From an uncultured Rubrobacteraceae bacterium (lineage in GTDB: Bacteria; Actinomycetota; Rubrobacteria; Rubrobacterales; Rubrobacteraceae): a stretch of DNA of 37,045 nucleotides. Of the stretch, positions 30,759 to 37,045 are shown in pieces. Below the pieces are notes generated by a model. It ran no database searches. It was given only the letters and a program-made list of their open reading frames with translations, and had not been told where the DNA came from. Numbering within the stretch: position 1 is the stretch's first letter; each line of letters begins with the position of its first letter. The translations under genes and the position numbers were made by a program. Location of the stretch: positions 1 through 37,045 of the forward strand of contig CADCVH010000046.1 in NCBI GenBank assembly GCA_902806085.1, given 5' to 3'.

Positions 30759-31103
30759 CTAAGGTAGGTAACGGTCCTCCTGACTACTGATCCGATACGT
30801 CATGGCTTGATCTAGTAGTAGGTCCATCTCCTCGTAAGGCCGTTCAAGGAGAAGCCTTTGATAGAGGCAGCTTGGTAGCATTGCGGGGGCGCCGGTACCG
30901 GCGCCCCTAGGGGATCCGAGGGCTACATCTCCGGCACGAATCATCACCAAAGGGATAGATGCCCCTTCATCCTCCTGCACCCGGTAATGAGGATAGCGTC
31001 GATGGAAACTACCTAGAGGTAGTAGTACGAAACTATCGCCTCTCCACCGACTATCCGCTGTCCTGTCTAGTGCTACCGCACAGGGGTACATGACAGAGGA
31101 CAT
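30759..31103 (-). CDS. Unrecognised ORF in less GC-rich island (doubtful)
   Basis: A 114-codon frame (MSSVMYPCAVALDRTADSRW..., ending SSQEDRYLP) inside the GC-poor segment between two inverted GC arrays. Codon use is unlike neighbouring genes: third positions are about half A/T, and CTA and GTA are common. No domain was recognised and no ribosome site is clear. It may be a foreign gene of different base composition, a decayed one, or chance. It contains a 22-bp perfect palindrome at 30886-30907. Confidence 0.25.
   Translation of the reverse strand: MSSVMYPCAVALDRTADSRWRGDSFVLLPLGSFHRRYPHYRVQEDEGASIPLVMIRAGDVALGSPRGAGTGAPAMLPSCLYQRLLLERPYEEMDLLLDQAMTYRISSQEDRYLP
30886..30907. repeat. 22-bp perfect palindrome
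   Basis: GGGGCGCCGGT followed by ACCGGCGCCCC, 11/11 symmetric, overlapping a second palindrome CCCCTAGGGG to its right. It is an isolated GC block in a relatively AT-rich segment. Confidence 0.6.
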
Positions 31104-31260
31104 TGGTGGAGGACTTCTCCCTGGAGGAAATCATATCGTTGCTGATGAGGAACCTCCGATAGACACGGTTGAAGCCAATAGGGGTAGCCAAGCAATTGCA
31201 CTAAGGCTCGGAGATACCGGTGGATTGACGTCCTCGAAAAACCGTTGCCCTCGTCGAGCC

Positions 31261-31352
31261 CGCGCGACCGCGCGATAGGCGGAAACCCTGTTTGAGAGTG
31301 GCTTCCTAGCGCGCGGTCCCTTTCCGCGCGCTACCGCGCGATCGCGCGCAAC
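31261..31352 (-). repeat. Right GC-array arm of the central island
   Basis: CGCGCGACCGCGCGATAGGC plus G (31261-31281) is the exact inverse of 30564-30584. Further right, TAGCGCGCGG and CCGCGCGCTA form a hairpin with a 7-nt loop (31308-31337), then CCGCGCGATCGCGCGC. Confidence 0.7.
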
Positions 31353-31387
31353 CTCACTGCAGGGGGGATCGCCTCTGGGTCTCGACC

Positions 31388-31483
31388 TCACCCTGGCCGG
31401 CCTGTTCGGGATGCTGGTGCAATAGGATGGGGCAAGCGGTCCCAGACGCTGATCACTCCCTCCTCCTCTCCCTTCTCCGCCAT
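31388..31483 (-). CDS. Possible 31-residue small ORF
   Basis: ATG 31483 with GGAG about 5 nt upstream reads MAEKGEEEGVISVWDRLPHP to a TGA at 31388, 8 nt after the stop of the 118-residue gene. It is too short to judge coding from composition. It could be translated from the same transcript. Confidence 0.25.
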   Translation of the reverse strand: MAEKGEEEGVISVWDRLPHPIAPASRTGRPG

Positions 31484-31491
31484 CGCTGCTC

Positions 31492-31848
31492 CTACTCCCC
31501 CCGCTGCCGTTGCCCCCGCATGTGGCGGCGGAACAGGACGCTGAGCAACGCCTGGGCGTCGGCCAGCTCCCCGGCCGGGAAGCGTCCGTCGGCCATGCGG
31601 CGGAGCGTGGAGTTCTCCACCCCTAGCAGGCGCGAAGTCTCGAAGTCCAGCGCCTCCACGACCCCCTCCCCGTATATCTCCTCTAGCTCCCCCCTCTCGA
31701 ACCACGCCGTCCGGCGCCCGAGGTGCTCCTCGACGGCGTCCCAGTCCTCCTCGCGTGGGGCCAGCTCCCCGGCCGAGGCGCGGAAGTGGTACGGTTGATC
31801 TCCGCCCGCGGAGGTGAGGCGCCCGCGCGCCTCCTCGGGGGGCACCAC
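31492..31848 (-). CDS. Conserved-looking acidic protein, function unknown
   Basis: A 118-residue frame with GC-biased codons and an acidic composition: DQPYHFRASAGELAPREEDW, LGRRTAWFERGELEEIYGEG, VVEALDFETSRLLGVENSTL and RRMADGRFPAGELADAQALL. The segment SRLLGVENSTLRRMADGRFP looks like a helix-turn-helix of the XRE style, but I am not certain. GTG 31848 is the most upstream start codon, without a ribosome site. The frame is open upstream to about 31962 (SKQRWDHRPPRAW precedes the start) with no start codon, so the gene may be 5'-truncated. Confidence 0.5.
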   Translation of the reverse strand: MVPPEEARGRLTSAGGDQPYHFRASAGELAPREEDWDAVEEHLGRRTAWFERGELEEIYGEGVVEALDFETSRLLGVENSTLRRMADGRFPAGELADAQALLSVLFRRHMRGQRQRGE

Positions 31849-32004
31849 CCACGCCCGCGGCGGCCGATGGTCCCAGCGTTGCTTAGAGCCGCCTGAAACG
31901 GTTTCTGAGCCGCGGCGGCGCTGCCAGGCGGCAAGGGGGCCGGTAACAGTGCCCGGGCACTAGAAAGGCCTATATGCCTCACCCGGATGAGCGGCTGGGT
32001 TTAT

Positions 32005-32292
32005 CTACGGCGCATATCAGGCCGCATGGGATCACTTTGCCCCAGCCACGACCGCATCCTCCCAGCGCAGGATCTGGACATATCGATTGTATTCCTTGAC
32101 TACAGCGCATAAAGGGCTGCGGGAAGGCGTACCTCGGTCCGATGGACACGTCGTGGGGGTGGCGGGCCCAACCTCCACCGCGCGTCTCCGGCCGCACCGG
32201 GCCGTCGTCCCCGATCCGCGGCCGCATCCCCGCGGCGCAGGATCCGGACACACCGGCTGCATTCCTTGACTACGGCGCATATCGGGCCGCGG
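32005..32292. repeat. Degenerate direct repeats (CTACGGCGCATATC units)
   Basis: A 75-bp unit at about 32043-32118 (CCGCATCC, CAGCGCAGGATCTGGACA, ATTCCTTGACTACAGCGCAT) recurs at about 32213-32292 (GCGGCGCAGGATCCGGACAC, ATTCCTTGACTACGGCGCAT), 170 bp apart. A further half-unit TACGGCGCATATCAGGCCGC starts near 32006. The stretch 31962-32403 has no credible gene; on the minus strand the units read CAVVKEYNRYVQILR and CAVVKECSRCVRILR in different frames. Confidence 0.6.
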
Positions 32293-32403
32293 TGACTGTC
32301 CACTACCGCACGTGCCAGGCCGCGCCTTACCGTTCCATCGTCCGCGCACTTACACGGCGCGTAGTCCCCGTTGGGTAGGCCAGCAGCCCCGGGAAGTGCC
32401 GGG

Positions 32404-32580
32404 TCAGGCGGCGGTGGCACTCGTCGGTACGGGCGTCCGTTGATTCGGCGGCGCCGCGGCGGTCGGTATCCCGTCGTGCTCCCCGGCGGACAACGCGGCC
32501 TCATCCTTCGCCACCATCGCCCGGATGCGCTCGCACTCCCGCAGCACCAGCGCGAACCTGTCGATCTCTTCGTCGGTCAT
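32404..32580 (-). CDS. Small 58-residue protein, function unknown
   Basis: ATG 32580 encodes MTDEEIDRFALVLRECERIR, then AMVAKDEAALSAGEHDG and a Pro/Thr/Ala-rich tail, ending at TGA 32404. The first 35 residues form an amphipathic helix-like stretch; the tail seems disordered. The upstream gene ends 8 nt before, with GGAGGG at about 13 nt from this start, so it is probably translated in the same operon. No family was recognised. Confidence 0.5.
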   Translation of the reverse strand: MTDEEIDRFALVLRECERIRAMVAKDEAALSAGEHDGIPTAAAPPNQRTPVPTSATAA

Positions 32581-32588
32581 GCCGTCTG

Positions 32589-32915
32589 CTATCCCTCCGC
32601 CGGCGTCCCGCGGGCCCGCCGCCCGTCGCGGTGGCCCCGGTAGTAAGCTAGCCTCTCCTCATGGCCCGCCCATCCCGCGAGGTTCGGGTTCTCGGGGAAC
32701 GTCCGCGGCGGCCCGAAACGGCCATCCTCCCAACCGCTCCTGTAGGCCGGGTCCTCCCTCAGGACACCGAGCTCCTCGATCGCCTGCTGCTCCCGGATCA
32801 TCTCCGTTTCCTCCAACGTAGTCTCCAAGGCACATCCTTCGGCGCTCCCCAAGCTGGCAACCCCGACGGGGTAGCGGAGGCGGCATTCCCGAACTGTTGG
32901 TTTCTCCTGGGCCAT
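32589..32915 (-). CDS. Small 108-residue protein, function unknown
   Basis: ATG 32915 has an excellent ribosome site (GGAGGAG, 6-7 nt upstream). The protein has an N-terminal TVRECRLRYPVGVASLGSAE, a helical middle ETEMIREQQAIEELGVLRED and a charged C-terminal part with PAYRSGWEDGRFGPP, WAGHEERLAYYRGHRDGRRA. It contains two cysteines and no membrane segment. It is followed after 8 nt by the 58-residue gene. Function was not recognised. Confidence 0.6.
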   Translation of the reverse strand: MAQEKPTVRECRLRYPVGVASLGSAEGCALETTLEETEMIREQQAIEELGVLREDPAYRSGWEDGRFGPPRTFPENPNLAGWAGHEERLAYYRGHRDGRRARGTPAEG

Positions 32916-33060
32916 CGTCGCGCTCCTCCGTGGATGGGTTCTGCTTGTACTAGAATCCTAGCTTGGCAGCGTGAGGTGACACGGGGGTTACAGGCCGGCC
33001 AACGTTTGATAACCAAGTAGCAAAGATGCGGAGTTGTGCAGCCCTCCCATGATCCTGTGC

Positions 33061-33105
33061 GGACTAAGTTCGCGGAACAAGCCTTCCACGCGCTCGGGCG
33101 GATAG
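33061..33105 (-). repeat. Repeat family B, copy 5 (inverted)
   Basis: On the minus strand: CTATCCGCCCGAGCGCGTGG, AAGGCTTGTTCCGCGAACTT. It lies in the 298-bp gap 32916-33213, which shows nothing else clear. Confidence 0.65.
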
Positions 33106-33213
33106 TGGGCAATTACGGAGCGGACGCCCGCCCGGTCCCTCACGAGGGGGAACTGAGGTCGCGCCGGCGCGGAATCGGCCAGGGTGGGATCATGCCTAGC
33201 ACGCGGGAGGTCG

Positions 33214-35718
33214 TTACTGCGCGGCCACGAACTCCTCGTAGGAGAGCTCGGGCATGAACAGGTCGTACTCCTCCTGGCCGAACCTGTGCTGCCAGGCGCC
33301 GTACTCCCGGACGAAGTAGGTCGTGCGCGTCGAAGAAGTGCCGTCCCCGTAGGTGAGGGTCAGCGTGACTTCCACAACCTGCTCGTTGTCGGTTCCTACG
33401 CTCTCCGCGGAATCGATGTTGTAGATCACGGAGCCGTTGTCCGCGAACCACTGGTTCTTGGCGAACCACTCCTCCTCCGTGAACAGGCTCTGGGTCTCGG
33501 AGTCGAGGTTCTCGTAGGTGTAGGCCCAGTCCCCCACCCCCGCGGCCCTGTAGTACTCCCCCGCCGCAGCCTCCGCCTCGGCCACGGGGTCCTCGGCGCC
33601 GGGACCGGAAGAGTCCGGAACCTCGACCATGCTGGAGAGGGCACGCCGGGCGATCTCCCCGGAAGGGTCTTGGAGCGGCACGCGCAGGACGTAGTGGTGG
33701 CCCTCCCTCTCGAAGGAGCCTTCCCAGAAGGGGCCCTGGTTCACCAGCTCGCCTTCCTTCGGCTCCATGTAGCGGAGGGTGGCCTCTGTGCCGTCGGGCA
33801 GGTCCACCGCCTCCTCCTTCGTGGCCTCGAAGACCTCTGAAGCCTCGTAGGGGGGTTCTGGGGCGGCGGCGAGGGTGCCGACGTCGTTGGCGTGGACGTA
33901 GCTCTCGACCACGTTGCCCGTGGGCCTGTAGAGGGAGAGGACCCCGTACCCATCCCCGCCCCGGTCGGCGTCCACGGCGACGTTCCCGAGCTCCTCGGGC
34001 AGGTCGGCCGGGAGCATGATCGGCGCTGTGGTCGTTTGCCTCAGGGTGGGCAGCAGCGGGTCGAAGGTGGGGTCGGCCTCAGAGTCCACTCCCTCGGGCG
34101 GGATAGACACCACGGTCGGCTCCGGCGGGGCCGGTCCGTCTGGGGGCGGCGTTGCGCCCGAGGGTTCGGGCGTCGCAGACGGACCGGGCGACCCGTCGGG
34201 GGCCGGTTGCCCGCCCGCGGCCAGGGGACCGGCGGGCTGGGCGACACCCGAGGAGGTGTCGGCGAACAGGATGGGCAGGCTCGCGAGCACGAGCGCCCCG
34301 CTGACAAGCGACGCGGCGACGAAGGCGCGGCCGGGGCGCGGGGTGGGGAAGGCGTCCCCCCCGGAGAGGAGCCCCCCCAGCGCGCCGAGGACGGCGCCTA
34401 CCGGCACAAGCAGTAACAGCCAGGCCAGGGACGCCCGGAACGCCACCTCCAAGCTCGCGGCCCCGGCCAGGGTCAGGTCGGCGCTCGCGCCAACGAGCAC
34501 GGCCGCGAGGAAGGCGGTCGCGGCGTAGGGCAGGGCGACCAGCGCGCCCCGTTGCCACTTGGTTCCCGGCGGTGCCCCGCGCCCGGCGACCAGGCCGCCG
34601 ACGAGGAGGCCGAAGATGGGGCCGATCAGGAGCAGGCGCCACGCACCGCCCCACGGCCAGTCGCCGAGGAGGGAGACCCGCAGCGGGACGTCCGAGAGGG
34701 CTTGTCCGACCAGCGGGATGCCGGACAGGTCCGGCGCGTTCTGGAAGCCCACGGGGACTCCGTGCGCCAGCAACCACAGGTTGCCGAGGGCCACGGGCAG
34801 GAGCGCGAAGACGGCGCCGACCGCCGCGAGCACGTCACCTATAGATCCGCCCCCGAGGCTAGGCCGGGGCAGGGCTTGGGGCGCCTGCCGCACCGGCTCG
34901 GGCGCGCCCGAGCCCTGCGCGAGCGCGACGATCAAGGCGATCACGAGCGCCACGGCGAGGGAGACGCCTACGGCCCAGAGGGCGCCGCGGAGTACCTGTC
35001 GGGCCCACGCCGGGAGCAGGGGACCCCGGGAGGCCGCCGACCCCAGCGCCGTCCCGAGCCCCACCCACAAAAAGCCGCGCAGGGCGGCCGAGAGCGGGTC
35101 GGAGGCGAAGCGGACCGCGACGTCTCCGGTCTCGGAGGAAGCGGTACCGAGCAAGGCTAGCAGCGCGACGAGGAGGGCGTAGGCGAGGGCCGCAGTGATC
35201 GCGAAGAGGGCCGCTGTCCGCGCGCGATGCCCCAAGAGCCGCCCTGCGAGGAGCGAAGCGAGGAAAGGCACGAGCGCGAAGGAGGTGATGGGCAGCCCGA
35301 GGCGGACGGAGCCGCCGATGCCCAAGAGCGCGGGGACGGGCGGCACGTCCACGGAAGCGCCGCCCCCGTGCATCAAGGCGAAGAGCGCGAGCCCCACGGT
35401 CCCGGGAACGGCGGGGTCCTGGAACGCCCCGCGGGCGGCGAGCGCGGCATATATCGCGGCCACCAGAAGGCCAGCGCAGACGAGGGCGAGCAGGAGCCCG
35501 AGAAGGGCGTCCCGGCCCGCGCCGGGGAACCGCAGGCTCTGCGTGCCGTGGCCGCCGGCCCGTCCTTGCGGCCGGGGCATCTCCCGGGTGGTCTGCCCGT
35601 CTCCGGAACCGAAAGAGACACGGGCCCCACAATTCCCGCAGAAGGCGTCATCCGGGCTTGCCTGAGCCCCGCAGTTGGTGCAGTACCGTCGGGGTCGCTC
35701 GGGGCTTCCCTGTTGCAT
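33214..35718 (-). CDS. Zinc-ribbon multi-pass membrane protein with C-terminal exported domain
   Basis: An 834-residue protein. The N terminus carries a zinc ribbon: Cys13-x-x-Cys16 (YCTNCGAQ) and Cys27-x-x-Cys30 (FCGNCGAR). About twelve hydrophobic segments follow (residues 65-490), then a Pro/Gly/Ser/Thr-rich linker with PGPSATPEPSGATPPPDGPA, and a C-terminal region of about 260 residues. Its last part (EYYRAAGVGDWAYTYENLDS, NGSVIYNIDSAESVGTDNEQ, YGDGTSSTRTTYFVREYG) resembles an NTF2-like DUF4878-type exported domain (tentative). ATG 35718 has GGAGGGGG upstream. Function is unknown. Confidence 0.8.
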   Translation of the reverse strand: MQQGSPERPRRYCTNCGAQASPDDAFCGNCGARVSFGSGDGQTTREMPRPQGRAGGHGTQSLRFPGAGRDALLGLLLALVCAGLLVAAIYAALAARGAFQDPAVPGTVGLALFALMHGGGASVDVPPVPALLGIGGSVRLGLPITSFALVPFLASLLAGRLLGHRARTAALFAITAALAYALLVALLALLGTASSETGDVAVRFASDPLSAALRGFLWVGLGTALGSAASRGPLLPAWARQVLRGALWAVGVSLAVALVIALIVALAQGSGAPEPVRQAPQALPRPSLGGGSIGDVLAAVGAVFALLPVALGNLWLLAHGVPVGFQNAPDLSGIPLVGQALSDVPLRVSLLGDWPWGGAWRLLLIGPIFGLLVGGLVAGRGAPPGTKWQRGALVALPYAATAFLAAVLVGASADLTLAGAASLEVAFRASLAWLLLLVPVGAVLGALGGLLSGGDAFPTPRPGRAFVAASLVSGALVLASLPILFADTSSGVAQPAGPLAAGGQPAPDGSPGPSATPEPSGATPPPDGPAPPEPTVVSIPPEGVDSEADPTFDPLLPTLRQTTTAPIMLPADLPEELGNVAVDADRGGDGYGVLSLYRPTGNVVESYVHANDVGTLAAAPEPPYEASEVFEATKEEAVDLPDGTEATLRYMEPKEGELVNQGPFWEGSFEREGHHYVLRVPLQDPSGEIARRALSSMVEVPDSSGPGAEDPVAEAEAAAGEYYRAAGVGDWAYTYENLDSETQSLFTEEEWFAKNQWFADNGSVIYNIDSAESVGTDNEQVVEVTLTLTYGDGTSSTRTTYFVREYGAWQHRFGQEEYDLFMPELSYEEFVAAQ

Positions 35719-35785
35719 GTTTGGTTCCCCCTCCGCCCTCGAGCGCCTCTTACGCCGACGATTCTACATGAGCGAACCCGGCGTC

Positions 35786-35830
35786 TATCAACTTAGGTGC
35801 GTGGAAGACGGATTCGCCCACGTTTGCCTG
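35786..35830 (+). repeat. Repeat family B, copy 6 (weak)
   Basis: TATCAACTTAGGTGCGTGGA, AGACGGATTCGCCCACGTTT. Only the GTGCGTGGAAG core and spacing are conserved. It lies in the 178-bp gap 35719-35896. Confidence 0.45.
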
Positions 35831-35896
35831 CATGATCCTGCCTAGTCCTAGCCCGCTACGGCCCAAAATGCAGGGTACCCGGCCTGAGGCCGCGAA

Positions 35897-37045
35897 CTAC
35901 TGGGCGACACGATCCCCGCGGTCCTTGATGAACCGGTCTCTGCCCTGGCCGCCGTCCAGGATGTCGTTGCCTCGCACGCCGTCCTTGGAGTCGAGGGTGT
36001 CGTTGCCGAAGCTGCCAAGCAACTGGTCGCGACCGGCGCCGCCCACGAGGGTGTCGTTGCCAGATAGGCCCCGGATCACGTCGTTGCCGCCGAGCCCGCA
36101 GATCCTGTCGCTGCGCGGCGTGCCCTTGAGGACGTTGTCGCCGTTGTTGCCCCTTATGGTGCAGCGGTTGGGCTGCGGTTTCTCGCTCCTCTCCGAGTCG
36201 TCGTTGCGCGAGGAGCACCCCGGGTCTTTGAGGTCCACCTTGCCGTCGCCGTCGTTGTCCTTGCCGTCGTCGCACTTCGGGTCGGGTTCCGGGGGAGGCT
36301 GCTGGGCCTCGCAGGACTCGGTGAGTGCGGCACCGGCGTCAACGAGCCCTGCGCCGAATTCCGGGTCCTTACCGTCGGGACCGAGGTCCTTCGCCGTGCA
36401 CTCTAAACGGCGCTTGATCTGCGCGTTGTTGAAGTCGCGGTCGGCGAGCAGCCCGGCGACACCCGCCACGACGGGCGAAGAGAAGCTCGTGCCGCTAAGG
36501 CGGCTGTAGGTGTCGGGCGGATCCGCATCAGTGGTCAGGATGCCCACGCCGGGCGCCGTGATGTCCACGTACCTGCCGAAGCTCGAGAACGAAGCCCGCC
36601 GGTCGTTCTGGTTTGTGGCGCCGACGGCGATAACGCGCCCGTATGCGGCCGGGTAGTTCGCCGGGTTGCCTTCCCGGGCGGAGTTGCCCGCGGCGGCCAC
36701 TATCGTGACACCCTCGGCGTAGGCGGAGTTTATAACCCTCTTCACGGCCCGGATGTCTTTTTCCGTGCCGAAGGAGAGGTTTAGCACGTCCGAGTCCTGC
36801 TCGACGGCGTACTGGATCGCCTGTATGGCGTCGCCGACGGTGCCGGAGTCCGATGTGTAGAACTTGCCGGCGACAACGGAGCAGTCGGGGCACGCGCCCG
36901 CGATACCCGTGTCGTTGCTGGTCTCGGCGGCGGCCACGCCCGCCACCGCCGTGCCGTGGCTGACGCTGTCGAGGTCCTCGGCCACGGGATCCCCAGGCCC
37001 CGGCCCGACGAAGTCGTGCTGGGCAACCACCTTGGCGTCGAGATC
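35897..37045 (-). CDS. Subtilisin-like serine protease with calcium-binding repeats (5' end outside window)
   Basis: The 3' 382 codons of an S8 peptidase. The catalytic His is in SVSHGTAVAG (about residue 30 from the edge), AAAGNSAREGNPANYPAAYG carries the oxyanion Asn, and the catalytic Ser is in SGTSFSSPVVAG (36485-36487); the Asp motif must lie beyond the edge. After the catalytic domain come a CDDGKDNDGDGKVDLKDPGC acidic repeat and hemolysin-type GGxGxD repeats (ICGLGGNDVIRGLSGNDTLV, GGAGRDQLLGSFGNDTLDSK, LDGGQGRDRF). These bind calcium and fit a secreted protein. The signal peptide is not in the window. Confidence 0.92.
   Translation of the reverse strand, partial: DLDAKVVAQHDFVGPGPGDPVAEDLDSVSHGTAVAGVAAAETSNDTGIAGACPDCSVVAGKFYTSDSGTVGDAIQAIQYAVEQDSDVLNLSFGTEKDIRAVKRVINSAYAEGVTIVAAAGNSAREGNPANYPAAYGRVIAVGATNQNDRRASFSSFGRYVDITAPGVGILTTDADPPDTYSRLSGTSFSSPVVAGVAGLLADRDFNNAQIKRRLECTAKDLGPDGKDPEFGAGLVDAGAALTESCEAQQPPPEPDPKCDDGKDNDGDGKVDLKDPGCSSRNDDSERSEKPQPNRCTIRGNNGDNVLKGTPRSDRICGLGGNDVIRGLSGNDTLVGGAGRDQLLGSFGNDTLDSKDGVRGNDILDGGQGRDRFIKDRGDRVAQ

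Noticed and set aside
29812-33213. A new defence or mobile system in the accessory stretch
   Set aside because: No nuclease, helicase, reverse transcriptase, integrase or toxin-antitoxin motif was found in the frames here; the small genes have no recognisable domains.
1-37045. CRISPR array, rRNA or tRNA genes
   Set aside because: No regular short direct repeats with unique spacers, no rRNA core sequences and no convincing tRNA arms were noticed by reading.

Overview
The window is high-GC DNA (roughly two thirds G+C or more, strongly GC-biased third codon positions, frequent GTG/TTG starts, many 4-nt GTGA/ATGA gene overlaps). Together with the gene content (CcdA plus thioredoxin pair, DUF2339 protein, trpGDC, GH31, SDRs, TetR/LacI regulators) this suggests an actinobacterial chromosome, most likely a Rubrobacter-like lineage. 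That placement is inference from style and family content; no rRNA, tRNA or phage module is present to confirm it.

Layout. 1-5.1 kb: 3' end of a sensor histidine kinase, a two-gene thiol-redox operon (CcdA-like membrane protein and membrane-anchored thioredoxin), then a leftward pair (small membrane protein and DUF2339 protein) with a palindrome in its promoter region. 4.8-7.5 kb: a transposase (RAYT-like) remnant, a REP-like palindrome and the tightly packed leftward trpG-trpD-trpC operon. 7.5-16.1 kb: ornithine cyclodeaminase-family enzyme, then a carbohydrate locus: LacI regulator, divergent ParB-like protein and MFS carrier, GH31 alpha-glucosidase, alpha/beta hydrolase, and two tandem HAD phosphatases/phosphomutases facing them. 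16.2-22.3 kb: small membrane protein, YbaK-type editing protein, second MFS carrier, Nu-class GST, GlcG/HbpS protein, an ABC substrate-binding protein interrupted by one in-frame TGA, and a ComB-family phosphatase.

22.4-33.2 kb is accessory and repeat-rich. It carries a TetR gene facing a promoter with flanking operator-like repeats, a decayed NTF2-like gene, two SDR oxidoreductases, an AlkD-type DNA glycosylase, a GFA-like protein, a lipoprotein, a second TetR gene with a SnoaL-cupin pair under a recurring operator, an internally deleted transposase, and a roughly 0.8 kb less GC-rich island bounded by a perfect 21-bp inverted repeat in GCGCGCGG-type arrays. Two dispersed repeat families (A, 3 copies; B, 6 copies) fall in this stretch and its edge. 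Unrecognised small genes lie at 31.4-32.9 kb.

33.2-37.0 kb: a large zinc-ribbon membrane protein with an extracytoplasmic C-terminal region, and the 3' part of a secreted subtilisin-like protease with calcium-binding repeats, cut by the window edge.

Functional themes are extracytoplasmic thiol redox, tryptophan biosynthesis, alpha-glucoside uptake and hydrolysis, detoxification (GST, SDR, GFA, AlkD), and mobile-element decay. I see no CRISPR array, rRNA, tRNA or recognisable defence system. The most original signals are non-coding: a hairpin family at gene 3' ends, the A/B repeat families, the TetR2 operator set and the bounded GC-poor island.
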